From Crocinitomicaceae bacterium (GTDB lineage Bacteria > Bacteroidota > Bacteroidia > Flavobacteriales_D > Crocinitomicaceae): a stretch of DNA of 36,705 bases. Within the stretch, counting starts at the first letter, position 1, and every line of letters starts with the position of its first letter. Where the stretch lies: assembly GCA_003512365.1 (NCBI GenBank), contig DORI01000095.1, forward strand, positions 4,127 through 40,831. The letters are read 5' to 3'. Of this stretch, positions 17,401 through 25,624 are shown piece after piece. A model generated the notes under the pieces. It was not told the origin of the DNA. It made no database searches and saw only the letters and a program-made list of their open reading frames with translations. The translations under genes and the position numbers were made by a program.

Positions 17401-17424
17401 AATTTTATCTGAATAGATAAAATT
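17401..17424. repeat. Perfect 10-bp-arm inverted repeat upstream of atpD
   Basis: AATTTTATCT (17401-17410), GAAT loop, AGATAAAATT (17415-17424). It sits 8 nt after the FtsX-like gene stop and 2 nt upstream of the atpD -7 element, covering the promoter spacer. There is no G+C in the arms beyond one pair and no T-run, so an operator is more likely than a terminator. Confidence 0.6.
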
Positions 17425-17432
17425 ATGCGGAA

Positions 17433-18632
17433 TTAAAGGGCTCTAGAAATTATTTTTACCGTTGCCCAAGAAAAAACTAAGCCCAAGCTCGCCACCATAA
17501 TTACTACAAATAAGAAATCTGTAAACTTTAGAACGATCGGAAAGCCCTCGTTTATTCCTCCCATTGAAACAAAACCACTATACTTTTGGGCAAAACAAAC
17601 CACGTATCCAACTGTAAGGCCTAAAACTAAGCCCGCAAAGCATATTAACATGCCGTTGAAAATAAATACCCTTTGTACATCTGACTTCTTCAACCCAATA
17701 GCCATCAACGATGTCACATCTTTTTGTTTTTCGACATACTGAATCGTTAGAGAAGCGATTAAGTTAATCGCGGCAAAAATAAAAACGAACACCATTATGA
17801 TAAGTACCATCAACCGCTCAGATTGACTTGTTTTGTATATCATTTCGTGGTTTTCGTAGTTTGTTTTCACGGTAAAGTTTCCGCCTATTTCTTCTTGGAG
17901 TTCTTTTTTGAATTCTTTGTGATTAACCCCTTCATTTAACTTAATGTAAACATGGGTAATTTCATTTTGATAACCCAAAAGTTCTTGGGCTTGTTTTAGC
18001 GACCAAATAACCACTTCTTCATTAACCTCTCTATTAAAATTAAAAACACTAGCACATTGGACTCTTGTCTTTTTAAACATTTCTTGCCCTTGTTTAATCT
18101 TCATATCGCGCTTCCCTGCTAAAACAGAAAACTCAGTTTGTCCCGGCCTTATCTCCAATTTATCTACCAACCCAGGGGCTAAAAAAACATATTGTTGCTC
18201 CAACAATGTAAAAAGACACGTGTGATTTGTTTTACATGTTGGTTCTTCAACTAATGTGTTGTTGGCGTATTCCACCATGTCTAAATAATTCGGCTCAACA
18301 CCAACTATTCTGGCGTTTGCCCATTTTTTATCCTGTTGGAGAACCACAAGTTCTTCGATTCCCTTTGAATACGTTGAAACACCTTCGTGATTCAACAACT
18401 CGAAATTAAATTCTGACGATAAAAAAGTTTTTCTTTTGCTGTGCGTAATGGTAATGTGAGCGTCAAATTTTCCATACATTTTTTGAATGACACTCTCTAT
18501 CCCATTAAAGGCCGATAATAGAATGATCAAAGCGGCGCAAACAACAGCCATTCCTATCCATGAAATTCTTGTAAGAATTGCTACAATATTGCTGTCTTTT
18601 TTTGAAAAAAAATACCGCTTTGCTATGTACAA
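17433..18632 (-). CDS. FtsX-like ABC transporter permease (LolC/LolE or MacB type)
   Basis: A 399-residue permease with the MacB/FtsX topology: one N-terminal membrane helix (about 25-47), a large periplasmic domain (about 48-270), then three membrane helices (near 275-300, 325-350 and 365-390) in the FtsX domain. Such subunits work with a separate ATPase in lipoprotein release, cell-wall hydrolase control or efflux; no ATPase is adjacent. A TTG at 18632 is the only standard start, but homologues usually have a few more residues before IAKR, and the in-frame codons just upstream read I-K-I-S-L-Y-I-A-K-R, so an ATT start at 18644 is worth considering. It follows rbfA closely, a common Flavobacteriia pair. 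Confidence 0.88.
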   Translation of the reverse strand: MYIAKRYFFSKKDSNIVAILTRISWIGMAVVCAALIILLSAFNGIESVIQKMYGKFDAHITITHSKRKTFLSSEFNFELLNHEGVSTYSKGIEELVVLQQDKKWANARIVGVEPNYLDMVEYANNTLVEEPTCKTNHTCLFTLLEQQYVFLAPGLVDKLEIRPGQTEFSVLAGKRDMKIKQGQEMFKKTRVQCASVFNFNREVNEEVVIWSLKQAQELLGYQNEITHVYIKLNEGVNHKEFKKELQEEIGGNFTVKTNYENHEMIYKTSQSERLMVLIIMVFVFIFAAINLIASLTIQYVEKQKDVTSLMAIGLKKSDVQRVFIFNGMLICFAGLVLGLTVGYVVCFAQKYSGFVSMGGINEGFPIVLKFTDFLFVVIMVASLGLVFSWATVKIISRAL

Positions 18633-18647
18633 TGAAATTTTAATGGG

Positions 18648-18992
18648 CTACTTTTTTTTTAGTAATTCATCAATTTTCATTGCATAATCAAGAGAGTCAT
18701 CAATAAAAAAAGTAAGTGCTGGAGATTTTCTCATGTTTTTAAGTCTCGTTGATACTTCTGATTTAATCTTTCCTTTATTCAGGTTGATGTTTTCTAACAC
18801 TGCTTCTTTTTTGTCAGTATTATAAATGCTTAAGTAGCAACGCGCTAAAGACAAGTCAGATGTGATTCTGACATTCGTAACGGTTACCATGCTACCAAGG
18901 CATATTTCTCTACCATTACGTATGAAAAAACCAGCTAATTCAGTTCTTATCGCAGACTCAATCTTTTGTTGACGAATTGATGACATATTCAT
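18648..18992 (-). CDS. rbfA: Ribosome-binding factor A
   Basis: A KH-like small protein of about 114 residues. Family signs are RQQKIESAIRTELAGFF at the N-terminus, VTVTNVRITSDLSLARCYLSIY in the middle and the C-terminal LRxKxxPxLxFxxD pattern, here MRKSPALTFFIDDSLDYAMKIDELL. RbfA binds the 30S subunit and helps late 16S rRNA maturation and cold adaptation. ATGs at 18992 and 18986 are both possible; a TTG at 18995 is less likely. It is upstream of the FtsX-like permease gene and divergent from the MsbA-like gene, with a 63-bp gap holding both promoters. Confidence 0.9.
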   Translation of the reverse strand: MNMSSIRQQKIESAIRTELAGFFIRNGREICLGSMVTVTNVRITSDLSLARCYLSIYNTDKKEAVLENINLNKGKIKSEVSTRLKNMRKSPALTFFIDDSLDYAMKIDELLKKK

Positions 18993-19044
18993 CAAAGGTA
19001 ATAATTCTGTCGCTTATTGATTTAAAAAACAAGGTGGTTTAGTG

Positions 19045-19052
19045 TATATTTG
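19045..19052 (+). promoter_or_regulatory. -7 element TATATTTG abutting the MsbA-like start
   Basis: Exact TAnnTTTG match ending 3 nt before the ATG at 19056. If used, transcription would begin at about the A of the start codon. The nearest upstream TTG (19017-19019) is 25 nt away, longer than usual. Confidence 0.4.
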
Positions 19053-19055
19053 CCC

Positions 19056-20903
19056 ATGAATTCATGGAAAGATGTATACAAATACGCTTTTAAGTATAGA
19101 AAACTTGCGCTAATTACAATTCTTGGTAATTTGCTATTTACTATATTTAACCTGCTTTCACTGGTTCTTTTTATTCCTTTTCTTCAGTTAATTTTTAGGG
19201 TTAATGATTTTAAAGTCGTGGTTGAAAAGCCGGTATATTCCGGTGAAATAAGTAGTATTGGCTCTTATGTGGCTGAATTCTACAACTATCACATGCACTT
19301 GATGGTCTCGTCAGACCCTCGTCAGGCTTTGCTGTTTGTCTGTGTTTCCGTTTTCATTGCCTTCTTGTTAAAAAACGCCTCACGGTATTTAGCTGTTTGG
19401 TATCAATCGGAATTACGGATGGCTGTTGTTCGAGATGTGCGTGATGATTTATTTAAAAAATCCATGGAACTTCCTTTGTCATTTCATTCTCAAGAAAGAA
19501 AAGGAGACTTAATGGCCCGATTAAACAGTGATGTTGGAGAAATTGAAAATGGAGTCGTTGGGTTTTTAGAACTTGTATTTCGAGATCCAATCGCAATTAT
19601 CATTCATGTTTTTTCTTTGTTTTATATTAGTCCAAGCTTAACCTTGATTTCGTTTTTTCTTTTGCCAATCACCGCATTTGTGGTGTCTAGAATAGGAAAA
19701 AGTTTAAAGAAAACAGCAAAAAACAGCCAAGAAAAACTCGGCTTACTTTATTCAATAATGGACGAAAGCTTGAGTGGTGTTCGAATCATCAAGGGTTTTA
19801 ATGCAACTGGATTTATTACTAAACAATTTAGAAAAACTAACCTACAACATCAGAAATTAGTAACTAAAACCTTTAGAAAAAAAGACGTGTCGCCGTTAAT
19901 TAGCGAAACCCTTGGCGCGGGAGTAATGATGTGTTTGGTTTGGTTTGGTGGAAACTTAATTTTAGAGGGCTCAAGTAACGGAGATGGATTAACAGGCGAA
20001 TTGTTCATAACCTTTATAATTATTTTTTCTCAACTGCTTAGGCCGATTCAATCCATTGCTAACCAAGTCGCTGTTTTACAAAAAGCCCGCGTGAGTCTCG
20101 ATAGGGTTAATGATATTCTTTCCATTAAAGATCCGGTTTTGGAGCCTGAATCCCCGGAAGAATTTTACGATTTTACTAGTGAAATTTTATTCAAAAATGT
20201 GTCTTTTAAGTATGGGGAAGAATTCGTGATTAAAGACGTGTCGCTGTCTATACCAAAAGGGCACACTGTTGCTTTGGTGGGCGAATCTGGTAGCGGAAAG
20301 TCTACATTAACAGATTTACTTGCTCGATTTTATGATGTGGTTGAAGGGGAAATCAGCATAGACGGTAAGAACATAAAGTCTTTTCGCTCTTTTGACTTAA
20401 GAAATAAAATAGGGATTGTTTCTCAGGATTCTATTTTATTTAATGGTTCGGTTTTAGAAAATATTGCTTTTGGTGACGAAAACCCCTCTTTAAAAAAAGC
20501 TGTTGAGGCTGCGAAAACAGCAAATGCACATGCATTTATTACTGAACTAGAAATGGGCTTCGACTCCAATATTGGAGAAAGAGGAAACAAGCTTTCTGGC
20601 GGACAGAGACAACGTTTGTGTATTGCCCGAGCTGTTTATAAAAACCCCGACATACTTATTCTTGACGAAGCAACATCAGCACTGGATACAGAGTCTGAAA
20701 AACTGGTTCAAGAAGCGTTAGATCGTTTAATGAAAAACAGGACCACTTTAATTGTTGCACACCGACTGAGCACCATAAGAAACGCAAACAACATAGTAGT
20801 GCTCTCAAAAGGTTCGGTTGTCGAACAAGGAACCCACGAAGAGTTGTTTCAAATGAAGGGGTCCTACTTTAACTTTTGTTCATTACAAGGCATTATTTCA
20901 TAA
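19056..20903 (+). CDS. ABC exporter, MsbA-like lipid/multidrug flippase
   Basis: A 615-residue half-transporter with fused domains. Residues 1-340 hold six membrane helices of the exporter type. The nucleotide-binding domain has Walker A GESGSGKST (409-417), a Q-loop at Q457, signature LSGGQ (513-517), Walker B ILILDE (533-538) and switch His569. It probably homodimerises and flips lipid A-core or other amphiphiles across the inner membrane; the substrate is inferred from family only. The ATG at 19056 is preferred over a TTG two codons earlier. It is first in a four-gene (+) run with a desaturase, an MmcQ/YjbR protein and an S4 protein; membrane-lipid modification may link the first two. Confidence 0.93.
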   Translation: MNSWKDVYKYAFKYRKLALITILGNLLFTIFNLLSLVLFIPFLQLIFRVNDFKVVVEKPVYSGEISSIGSYVAEFYNYHMHLMVSSDPRQALLFVCVSVFIAFLLKNASRYLAVWYQSELRMAVVRDVRDDLFKKSMELPLSFHSQERKGDLMARLNSDVGEIENGVVGFLELVFRDPIAIIIHVFSLFYISPSLTLISFFLLPITAFVVSRIGKSLKKTAKNSQEKLGLLYSIMDESLSGVRIIKGFNATGFITKQFRKTNLQHQKLVTKTFRKKDVSPLISETLGAGVMMCLVWFGGNLILEGSSNGDGLTGELFITFIIIFSQLLRPIQSIANQVAVLQKARVSLDRVNDILSIKDPVLEPESPEEFYDFTSEILFKNVSFKYGEEFVIKDVSLSIPKGHTVALVGESGSGKSTLTDLLARFYDVVEGEISIDGKNIKSFRSFDLRNKIGIVSQDSILFNGSVLENIAFGDENPSLKKAVEAAKTANAHAFITELEMGFDSNIGERGNKLSGGQRQRLCIARAVYKNPDILILDEATSALDTESEKLVQEALDRLMKNRTTLIVAHRLSTIRNANNIVVLSKGSVVEQGTHEELFQMKGSYFNFCSLQGIIS

Positions 20904-20931
20904 GTTATAAGAAAAACTCGATTGGAATGTG

Positions 20932-20939
20932 TATTTTTG
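20932..20939 (+). promoter_or_regulatory. -7 element TATTTTTG abutting the desaturase start
   Basis: Exact TAnnTTTG match ending 4 nt before the ATG at 20944, which would give a leaderless or near-leaderless mRNA. No TTG lies 17-20 nt upstream. Confidence 0.35.
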
Positions 20940-20943
20940 ACAC

Positions 20944-22047
20944 ATGCAATTTAAAAATATTACCTTCTCTTCTAACCATAACGAAGAGTTCTATACCGTA
21001 CTAAAACAACGCGTTAACCATTATTTTAAAAACAAAAACATTTCGAAACATGCCAATGCGGCCATGGTTTTTAAGACTGTTTTTATGCTTTCATTGTACA
21101 TCGTGCCTCTTTGCCTTTTATTCGTTGATTTCTCCAGTCAATGGGTGTATTTTTTGCTGTGGATAATAATGGGTTTTGGTATGGCAGGAGTTGGATTATC
21201 TGTTATGCACGATGCAAACCACCGAACATATTCGAAAAATCAAGTTGTCAATGGGATTATCGGTAGAGTTTTGGTGATTTTAGGTGGAAGCGATGTAAAT
21301 TGGAGAATACAGCACAATATTTTACACCACACATACACCAATATAACAGACGCGGATGAAGATATTGCACCACCAACATTTTTATTGCGGTTTTCCCCCC
21401 ATTCAAAGCGTTTTGCTATTCATCGTTTTCAACATGTTTATGCTTGGTTTTTATACAGCTTGATGACCTTGATGTGGTTTGTTGCAAAAGACTTTAATCA
21501 GGCGTTTCGTTATAAGAAAAAGGACCTTTTGAAAACTCAAGGAATAACACTTTTTCAACACTTTTCTGCTATAGTGATTTTCAAGATCATTTATGCTTCT
21601 CTTTTCATTATTCTACCGTTAATGTATAGTCCTGCTTTTTGGTACGTTTCTGTTTTTGGCTTTCTAATTAAACAATTTATAGCTGGATTTATTCTTTCCA
21701 TTATTTTTCAGCCAGCACACGTGGTGCCTTCATCAAACTTTCCCCTACCTGATGATTCAGGAAACGTTGAGGCGGACTGGGCTGTTAACCAGTTAGTTAA
21801 TACCGCAAATTTTGCGCCTAAAGCAAGACTCTTCTCTTGGTATGTTGGTGGTTTGAATTTCCAAATAGAACATCATTTATTTCCAAATATATGTCACATA
21901 CACTATAGACACATCTCCAAGATAGTAGAGGACACTGCTAAAGAGTTTCGTCTGCCCTACCACTCTTATAAAACCTTCTATGGTGCGCTCGTGGACCACA
22001 CGAAATTATTGTACGCGCTTGGTAATAAGGACGTAGTTGTGGCTTAA
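20944..22047 (+). CDS. Membrane fatty acid desaturase (acyl-CoA/acyl-lipid type)
   Basis: A 367-residue membrane di-iron desaturase. The three histidine boxes are H89-DAN-H93, H124-NIL-HH129 and Q307-IE-HH311; Gln at the start of the third box is the hallmark of the front-end/linoleoyl-CoA desaturase-like subgroup. Four membrane helices are visible (near 48-62, 66-88, 205-228 and 238-256). It introduces a cis double bond into a fatty acyl chain, with oxygen and an electron donor; regiospecificity cannot be read from sequence. No fused cytochrome b5 domain is present. It lies 40 nt after the MsbA-like gene and 3 nt before the MmcQ/YjbR gene. Confidence 0.92.
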   Translation: MQFKNITFSSNHNEEFYTVLKQRVNHYFKNKNISKHANAAMVFKTVFMLSLYIVPLCLLFVDFSSQWVYFLLWIIMGFGMAGVGLSVMHDANHRTYSKNQVVNGIIGRVLVILGGSDVNWRIQHNILHHTYTNITDADEDIAPPTFLLRFSPHSKRFAIHRFQHVYAWFLYSLMTLMWFVAKDFNQAFRYKKKDLLKTQGITLFQHFSAIVIFKIIYASLFIILPLMYSPAFWYVSVFGFLIKQFIAGFILSIIFQPAHVVPSSNFPLPDDSGNVEADWAVNQLVNTANFAPKARLFSWYVGGLNFQIEHHLFPNICHIHYRHISKIVEDTAKEFRLPYHSYKTFYGALVDHTKLLYALGNKDVVVA

Positions 22048-22050
22048 TTC

Positions 22051-22404
22051 ATGACCTTAGAAAAATTAAGAGATTTTTGTATATCCCTTACAGGTGTAGA
22101 AGAGTGCTTGCCTTTTGATGATTCCACGCTTGTATTTAAGGTTGGAGGTAAAATGTTTGCTTTAATCGATATTACGGATTCAAAATCAGTAAATTTAAAA
22201 TGTAACCCCGATAAAATTATTGATCTTCAAGAGCGTTTTAGTGGTGTGTTGCCCGGCTACCACATGAATAAAAAACACTGGATCACGGTGCTTTTAAATG
22301 AGGATGTTTCAGACACATTGGTTATGGAGTGGATTAGAGGTTCTTACTTTTTGGTTTTCAATAAGTTGAGTAAACGCCTACAAGATGAAATTACGAATCG
22401 ATAA
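22051..22404 (+). CDS. MmcQ/YjbR family protein
   Basis: A 117-residue protein of the MmcQ/YjbR family with a CyaY-like fold. Signs are LRDFCISLTGVEECLPFDDSTLVFKVGGKMFAL in outline (TGVEECLPF, VFKVGGKMFAL), LKCNPDKIIDLQE, PGYHMNKKHWITV and the C-terminal SYFLVFNKLSKRLQ. These proteins are often annotated as DNA-binding, but their biological role is poorly defined. The 3' end overlaps the S4 gene by 20 nt in another frame. Confidence 0.88.
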   Translation: MTLEKLRDFCISLTGVEECLPFDDSTLVFKVGGKMFALIDITDSKSVNLKCNPDKIIDLQERFSGVLPGYHMNKKHWITVLLNEDVSDTLVMEWIRGSYFLVFNKLSKRLQDEITNR

Positions 22405-22762
22405 ATTTATTTGGTGTGTTAGATTAACAAAAACTCGGGCTCTTGCTGCTGAACTTATCGCCAAAAATAAAATTAGGCTAAACGATTTACCAACAAAAGC
22501 CTCTAAGGATATTTCTGTTGGTGACACCGTTTTCGTTTATCGTAATTCGGCGGTATTCACCTATTCTGTATTAAAATTAACTGATAAAAGACTTTCTGCC
22601 TCTTTGGTAAGTGATTTCATCCAAGACACCACATCAATTGAGGAAAAAGAAAAAAACAACTTGTATTTAGCCTCGCAAAAAGTTTATCGATTATCCGATG
22701 GGAAACCCACCAAGAAAGACCGTCGAGAGATTGAAGATTTTTTAGATCAATGGGATGAATAA
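22385..22762 (+). CDS. S4-domain RNA-binding protein, Hsp15-like
   Basis: A 125-residue protein with an N-terminal S4 domain (residues about 1-60: RIDKFIWCVRLTKTRALA, then NKIRLNDLPTKASKDISVGD) and a basic C-terminal tail ending KPTKKDRREIEDFLDQW, the arrangement of the heat-shock protein Hsp15/HslR. Hsp15 binds stalled 50S subunits carrying nascent chains in Escherichia coli; a similar role is inferred. It overlaps the MmcQ/YjbR gene by 20 nt at its start and overlaps the convergent dehydrogenase gene by 16 nt at its end, so each gene's last codons are antisense to the other's. Confidence 0.88.
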   Translation: MKLRIDKFIWCVRLTKTRALAAELIAKNKIRLNDLPTKASKDISVGDTVFVYRNSAVFTYSVLKLTDKRLSASLVSDFIQDTTSIEEKEKNNLYLASQKVYRLSDGKPTKKDRREIEDFLDQWDE

Positions 22763-23700
22763 TCAGCTAAAATTTTATCGGCTAAAATATTGCTTAGCTT
22801 AAAATAACTTTCTGTCGTCCATCCTGCAATATGAGGGGTCATCACCACCCTCTCGCAAGCTGTTAAATAAGAAAACTCTTCAGGTATGTTCTGTTCGAAG
22901 AAGGTTTCAAAACTTTTTTTCTCGTATTCCAGCACATCTAAACATGCACCTTTAATTTTGGTGGTTTTTAAGCCCTCCACTAAGCTTTTGGTATGAACGA
23001 TTCTTCCTCTCGACATGTTGATTAGCACAAATGGTTTTAACATTTTGTCAATAAATTCTTCGTTCATCATGTATTTGGTTTCTTTGTTCAGTGGTATGTG
23101 AAAAGAAATTACATCTGCTTGATCCATGATAGCGGACAATGTGCATTCGTGTACATAATGATCGCCAAATCCTGATTTATATTTGTCATAAGCCAAAACT
23201 TTAACGTCAAATCCCCGTAATTTTTTCGCAAAAGCAGCGCCGTTATTACCATAGCCAATTATCCCCACTATTTTACCATCTAACTCCTCTCCTCTATTAG
23301 ATTCTCTTTGCCAAATGCCATTTCGAATTTGTAAATCTGAAATGTGAATTCTATTTAATAAGGACAACAACATCCCAAGACCATGCTCAGCCACGGCGTT
23401 TCTATTTCCTTCGGGGGAATTGTAGCAGTTTATCGATTGTTTTTTACAATATTCGACATCAATATTTTCTAGCCCTGAGCCAGATCTAGCAATAAACTTA
23501 AGGTTTTGACATCGCGATAAAACCTCTTGTGTCAAAGAAATTTTGGAGCGAATTACAAGTCCAAATGCATCAAAAATCTTCTCTGTTAATGACTCTATTC
23601 TTTCGTTGGAAATATCAACGCACGTAAATCCGGCTTTTGTTAATCGTTCGTGTAAAATACCATGAACCGTATCGATGAAATAGACTTTTTTTTCTGGCAC
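22747..23700 (-). CDS. D-2-hydroxyacid dehydrogenase (phosphoglycerate dehydrogenase-like)
   Basis: A 317-residue NAD-dependent dehydrogenase. The NAD motif is GIIGYGNNGAAFA. Catalytic residues are the Arg of MSRGRIV, the Glu of LDVLEYE and the His of TPHIAGW; the substrate segment IARSGSGLENID is typical. It oxidises or reduces a D-2-hydroxyacid; 3-phosphoglycerate is a candidate, but there is no C-terminal ACT domain, so the substrate is uncertain. The only start is GTG at 23700, because an in-frame stop lies two codons upstream. It is 19 nt downstream of mnmG and is the last gene of a run transcribed away from the putative origin. Confidence 0.87.
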   Translation of the reverse strand: MPEKKVYFIDTVHGILHERLTKAGFTCVDISNERIESLTEKIFDAFGLVIRSKISLTQEVLSRCQNLKFIARSGSGLENIDVEYCKKQSINCYNSPEGNRNAVAEHGLGMLLSLLNRIHISDLQIRNGIWQRESNRGEELDGKIVGIIGYGNNGAAFAKKLRGFDVKVLAYDKYKSGFGDHYVHECTLSAIMDQADVISFHIPLNKETKYMMNEEFIDKMLKPFVLINMSRGRIVHTKSLVEGLKTTKIKGACLDVLEYEKKSFETFFEQNIPEEFSYLTACERVVMTPHIAGWTTESYFKLSNILADKILADYSSH

Positions 23701-23719
23701 AAGTTAAAGATACGATTTT

Positions 23720-25591
23720 TCATCTTCCTAAATGAACAAGTAAAACAGAAATATCGCTTGGTGTTATCCCTGAGATGCGTGTGGCTTGACCAATGGTTGC
23801 AGGTTTAATTCTGTTAAGCTTCTCTATAGCTTCAGAACTCAGGCTCTTAATGTTCTGGTATTCAGTGTTTTGAGGTATTTTAAGGTCTTCTAGTCGCGAT
23901 AATTTTGCTGCTTGCTCTTCTTCTCTTTCAATATATCCTTCGTACTTAATTTGAATTTCTGCTTGTTCCGTGATACTTTCATCAATTGATTTCCATTCTT
24001 CATATACCTTAGACAACTCATCTGACAAGGGCACAAGATCCTGTAAGGTAATATTCGGACGAGTAATTACTGAGGAAAGTTTTACTTGTTGATTAACAGG
24101 TGATGAATCTTTTTCCTCAAGCATTGCGTTCAATAATACTGGAGAAACACCGGTTTTTCTTAGTGCACCATGAATTTCCGACACACCTAGGTTTTTCTGT
24201 TGTATTTTATTCAATGCATCATCATCTTGAATGCCGAGTGTATGTGCTATTGGTGTTAATCTCAAATCTGCATTATCTTGACGCAACAAAATTCTAAATT
24301 CAGCCCTTGATGTAAACATTCTATATGGCTCCTTCGTCCCTTTTGTTATTAAATCGTCTATCAAGACACCTATATAAGCTTCATTTCTCGATAAAATAAA
24401 AGAATCCCTTTCATTTGTTTTCAGGTGCGCATTAATTCCAGACATTAATCCCTGACAAGCGGCTTCTTCGTATCCTGTTGTACCATTAATTTGACCAGCA
24501 AAATAAAGATTCTCAATTAACTTTGTTTCTAAGGTGTGTTGAAGTTGCGTTGGTGGAAAATAATCATATTCAATAGCGTACCCTGGTCTAAACATTTTCG
24601 CATTTTCAAACCCTGGAATTGTCCTCATTGCCAATAATTGGACTTCTTCGGGTAGTGACGTGCTAAAACCATTAACATATATTTCCACTGTGTTCCACCC
24701 TTCTGGTTCTACAAAAACTTGGTGTCGATCCCTATCTGAAAAACGATTTATTTTGTCTTCAATGCTTGGACAATACCTCGGCCCACTGCTTTTTATCGCC
24801 CCATTAAACATTGGTGAACGGTCAAAGCCTGTTCGCAAAAGATCATGTGTGTGAGGATTAGTGTAAGTTATATGACAAGACAGTTGATTATTTAATGGCT
24901 TTGTGTCAGAAAAACTAAATTTTGAGGGGTTTTCATCACCCTTTTGTTCTTCCATCTTTGAATAATCTAAAGACCTGCCGTCTACCCTGGGAGGTGTTCC
25001 TGTCTTCATTCTTCCTGACTCAAAACCTAGAGCCACTAAATCTTCGGTGATTCCTGTGGCTGCTTTTTCTGCTGCCCGTCCACCTCCGAATTGTTTTTCA
25101 CCAAGATGAATTAACCCATTTAGAAAAGTGCCGTTAGTTAGAATCACAGATTTTGATTTAATACTAATCCCTAATGACGTCTTTACACCTATTACTTTAT
25201 TCTTTTCTACCAGAATCCCCGTACACATGTCTTGCCAAAAATCCACAAGAGGGTTTTTTTCTAGCATCAGCCTCCACTCTGAAGCAAAAAGCATTCTATC
25301 ATTTTGAGATCTTGGAGACCACATGGCGGGGCCTTTTGACATGTTTAACATACGAAACTGTATTGCGCTTTTATCGCTGACAATACCAGAGCCTCCGCCC
25401 AGAGCATCTATTTCTCTAATAATTTGTCCCTTTGCCACTCCTCCCATTGCTGGATTACAGCTCATTTGGGCAATTGTATTCATGTTCATGGTAACAAGTA
25501 GAACCTTGCTGCCCATTTTCGCGGCGACGTTCGCGGCCTCACAACCAGCGTGTCCGGCACCAACCACAATTACATCATATTCCGACAACAT
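23720..25591 (-). CDS. mnmG: tRNA uridine-5-carboxymethylaminomethyl modification enzyme MnmG (GidA)
   Basis: A 623-residue FAD enzyme that, with MnmE, modifies U34 of certain tRNAs. Signs are the FAD-binding VIVVGAGHAGCEAA at residue 7, SCNPAMGGVAKGQI, GTPPRVDGRSLDY, the FAGQINGTTGYEEAACQG signature, TSRAEFRILLRQDNADLRL and the helical C-terminus with GISGITPSDISVLL-type end (RISGITPSD). It is full length. gidA is classically next to oriC and parAB in many bacteria. Here a parS-like site lies 9 nt upstream of its ATG, and a perfect one lies 34 bp further on, inside ybeY. ParB binding could therefore affect its expression. Confidence 0.96.
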   Translation of the reverse strand: MLSEYDVIVVGAGHAGCEAANVAAKMGSKVLLVTMNMNTIAQMSCNPAMGGVAKGQIIREIDALGGGSGIVSDKSAIQFRMLNMSKGPAMWSPRSQNDRMLFASEWRLMLEKNPLVDFWQDMCTGILVEKNKVIGVKTSLGISIKSKSVILTNGTFLNGLIHLGEKQFGGGRAAEKAATGITEDLVALGFESGRMKTGTPPRVDGRSLDYSKMEEQKGDENPSKFSFSDTKPLNNQLSCHITYTNPHTHDLLRTGFDRSPMFNGAIKSSGPRYCPSIEDKINRFSDRDRHQVFVEPEGWNTVEIYVNGFSTSLPEEVQLLAMRTIPGFENAKMFRPGYAIEYDYFPPTQLQHTLETKLIENLYFAGQINGTTGYEEAACQGLMSGINAHLKTNERDSFILSRNEAYIGVLIDDLITKGTKEPYRMFTSRAEFRILLRQDNADLRLTPIAHTLGIQDDDALNKIQQKNLGVSEIHGALRKTGVSPVLLNAMLEEKDSSPVNQQVKLSSVITRPNITLQDLVPLSDELSKVYEEWKSIDESITEQAEIQIKYEGYIEREEEQAAKLSRLEDLKIPQNTEYQNIKSLSSEAIEKLNRIKPATIGQATRISGITPSDISVLLVHLGR

Positions 25592-25599
25592 TCTAAAAA

Positions 25600-25615
25600 A
25601 GTTTCACGTGAAACA
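25600..25615. promoter_or_regulatory. parS-like ParB/Spo0J binding site, 15/16 match
   Basis: AGTTTCACGTGAAACA against the bacterial parS consensus TGTTTCACGTGAAACA; only the outermost base differs. The inner 14 bp is a perfect palindrome. It lies in the ybeY-mnmG gap, 9 nt upstream of the mnmG ATG. Confidence 0.88.
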
Positions 25616-25624
25616 TTTAAATTA

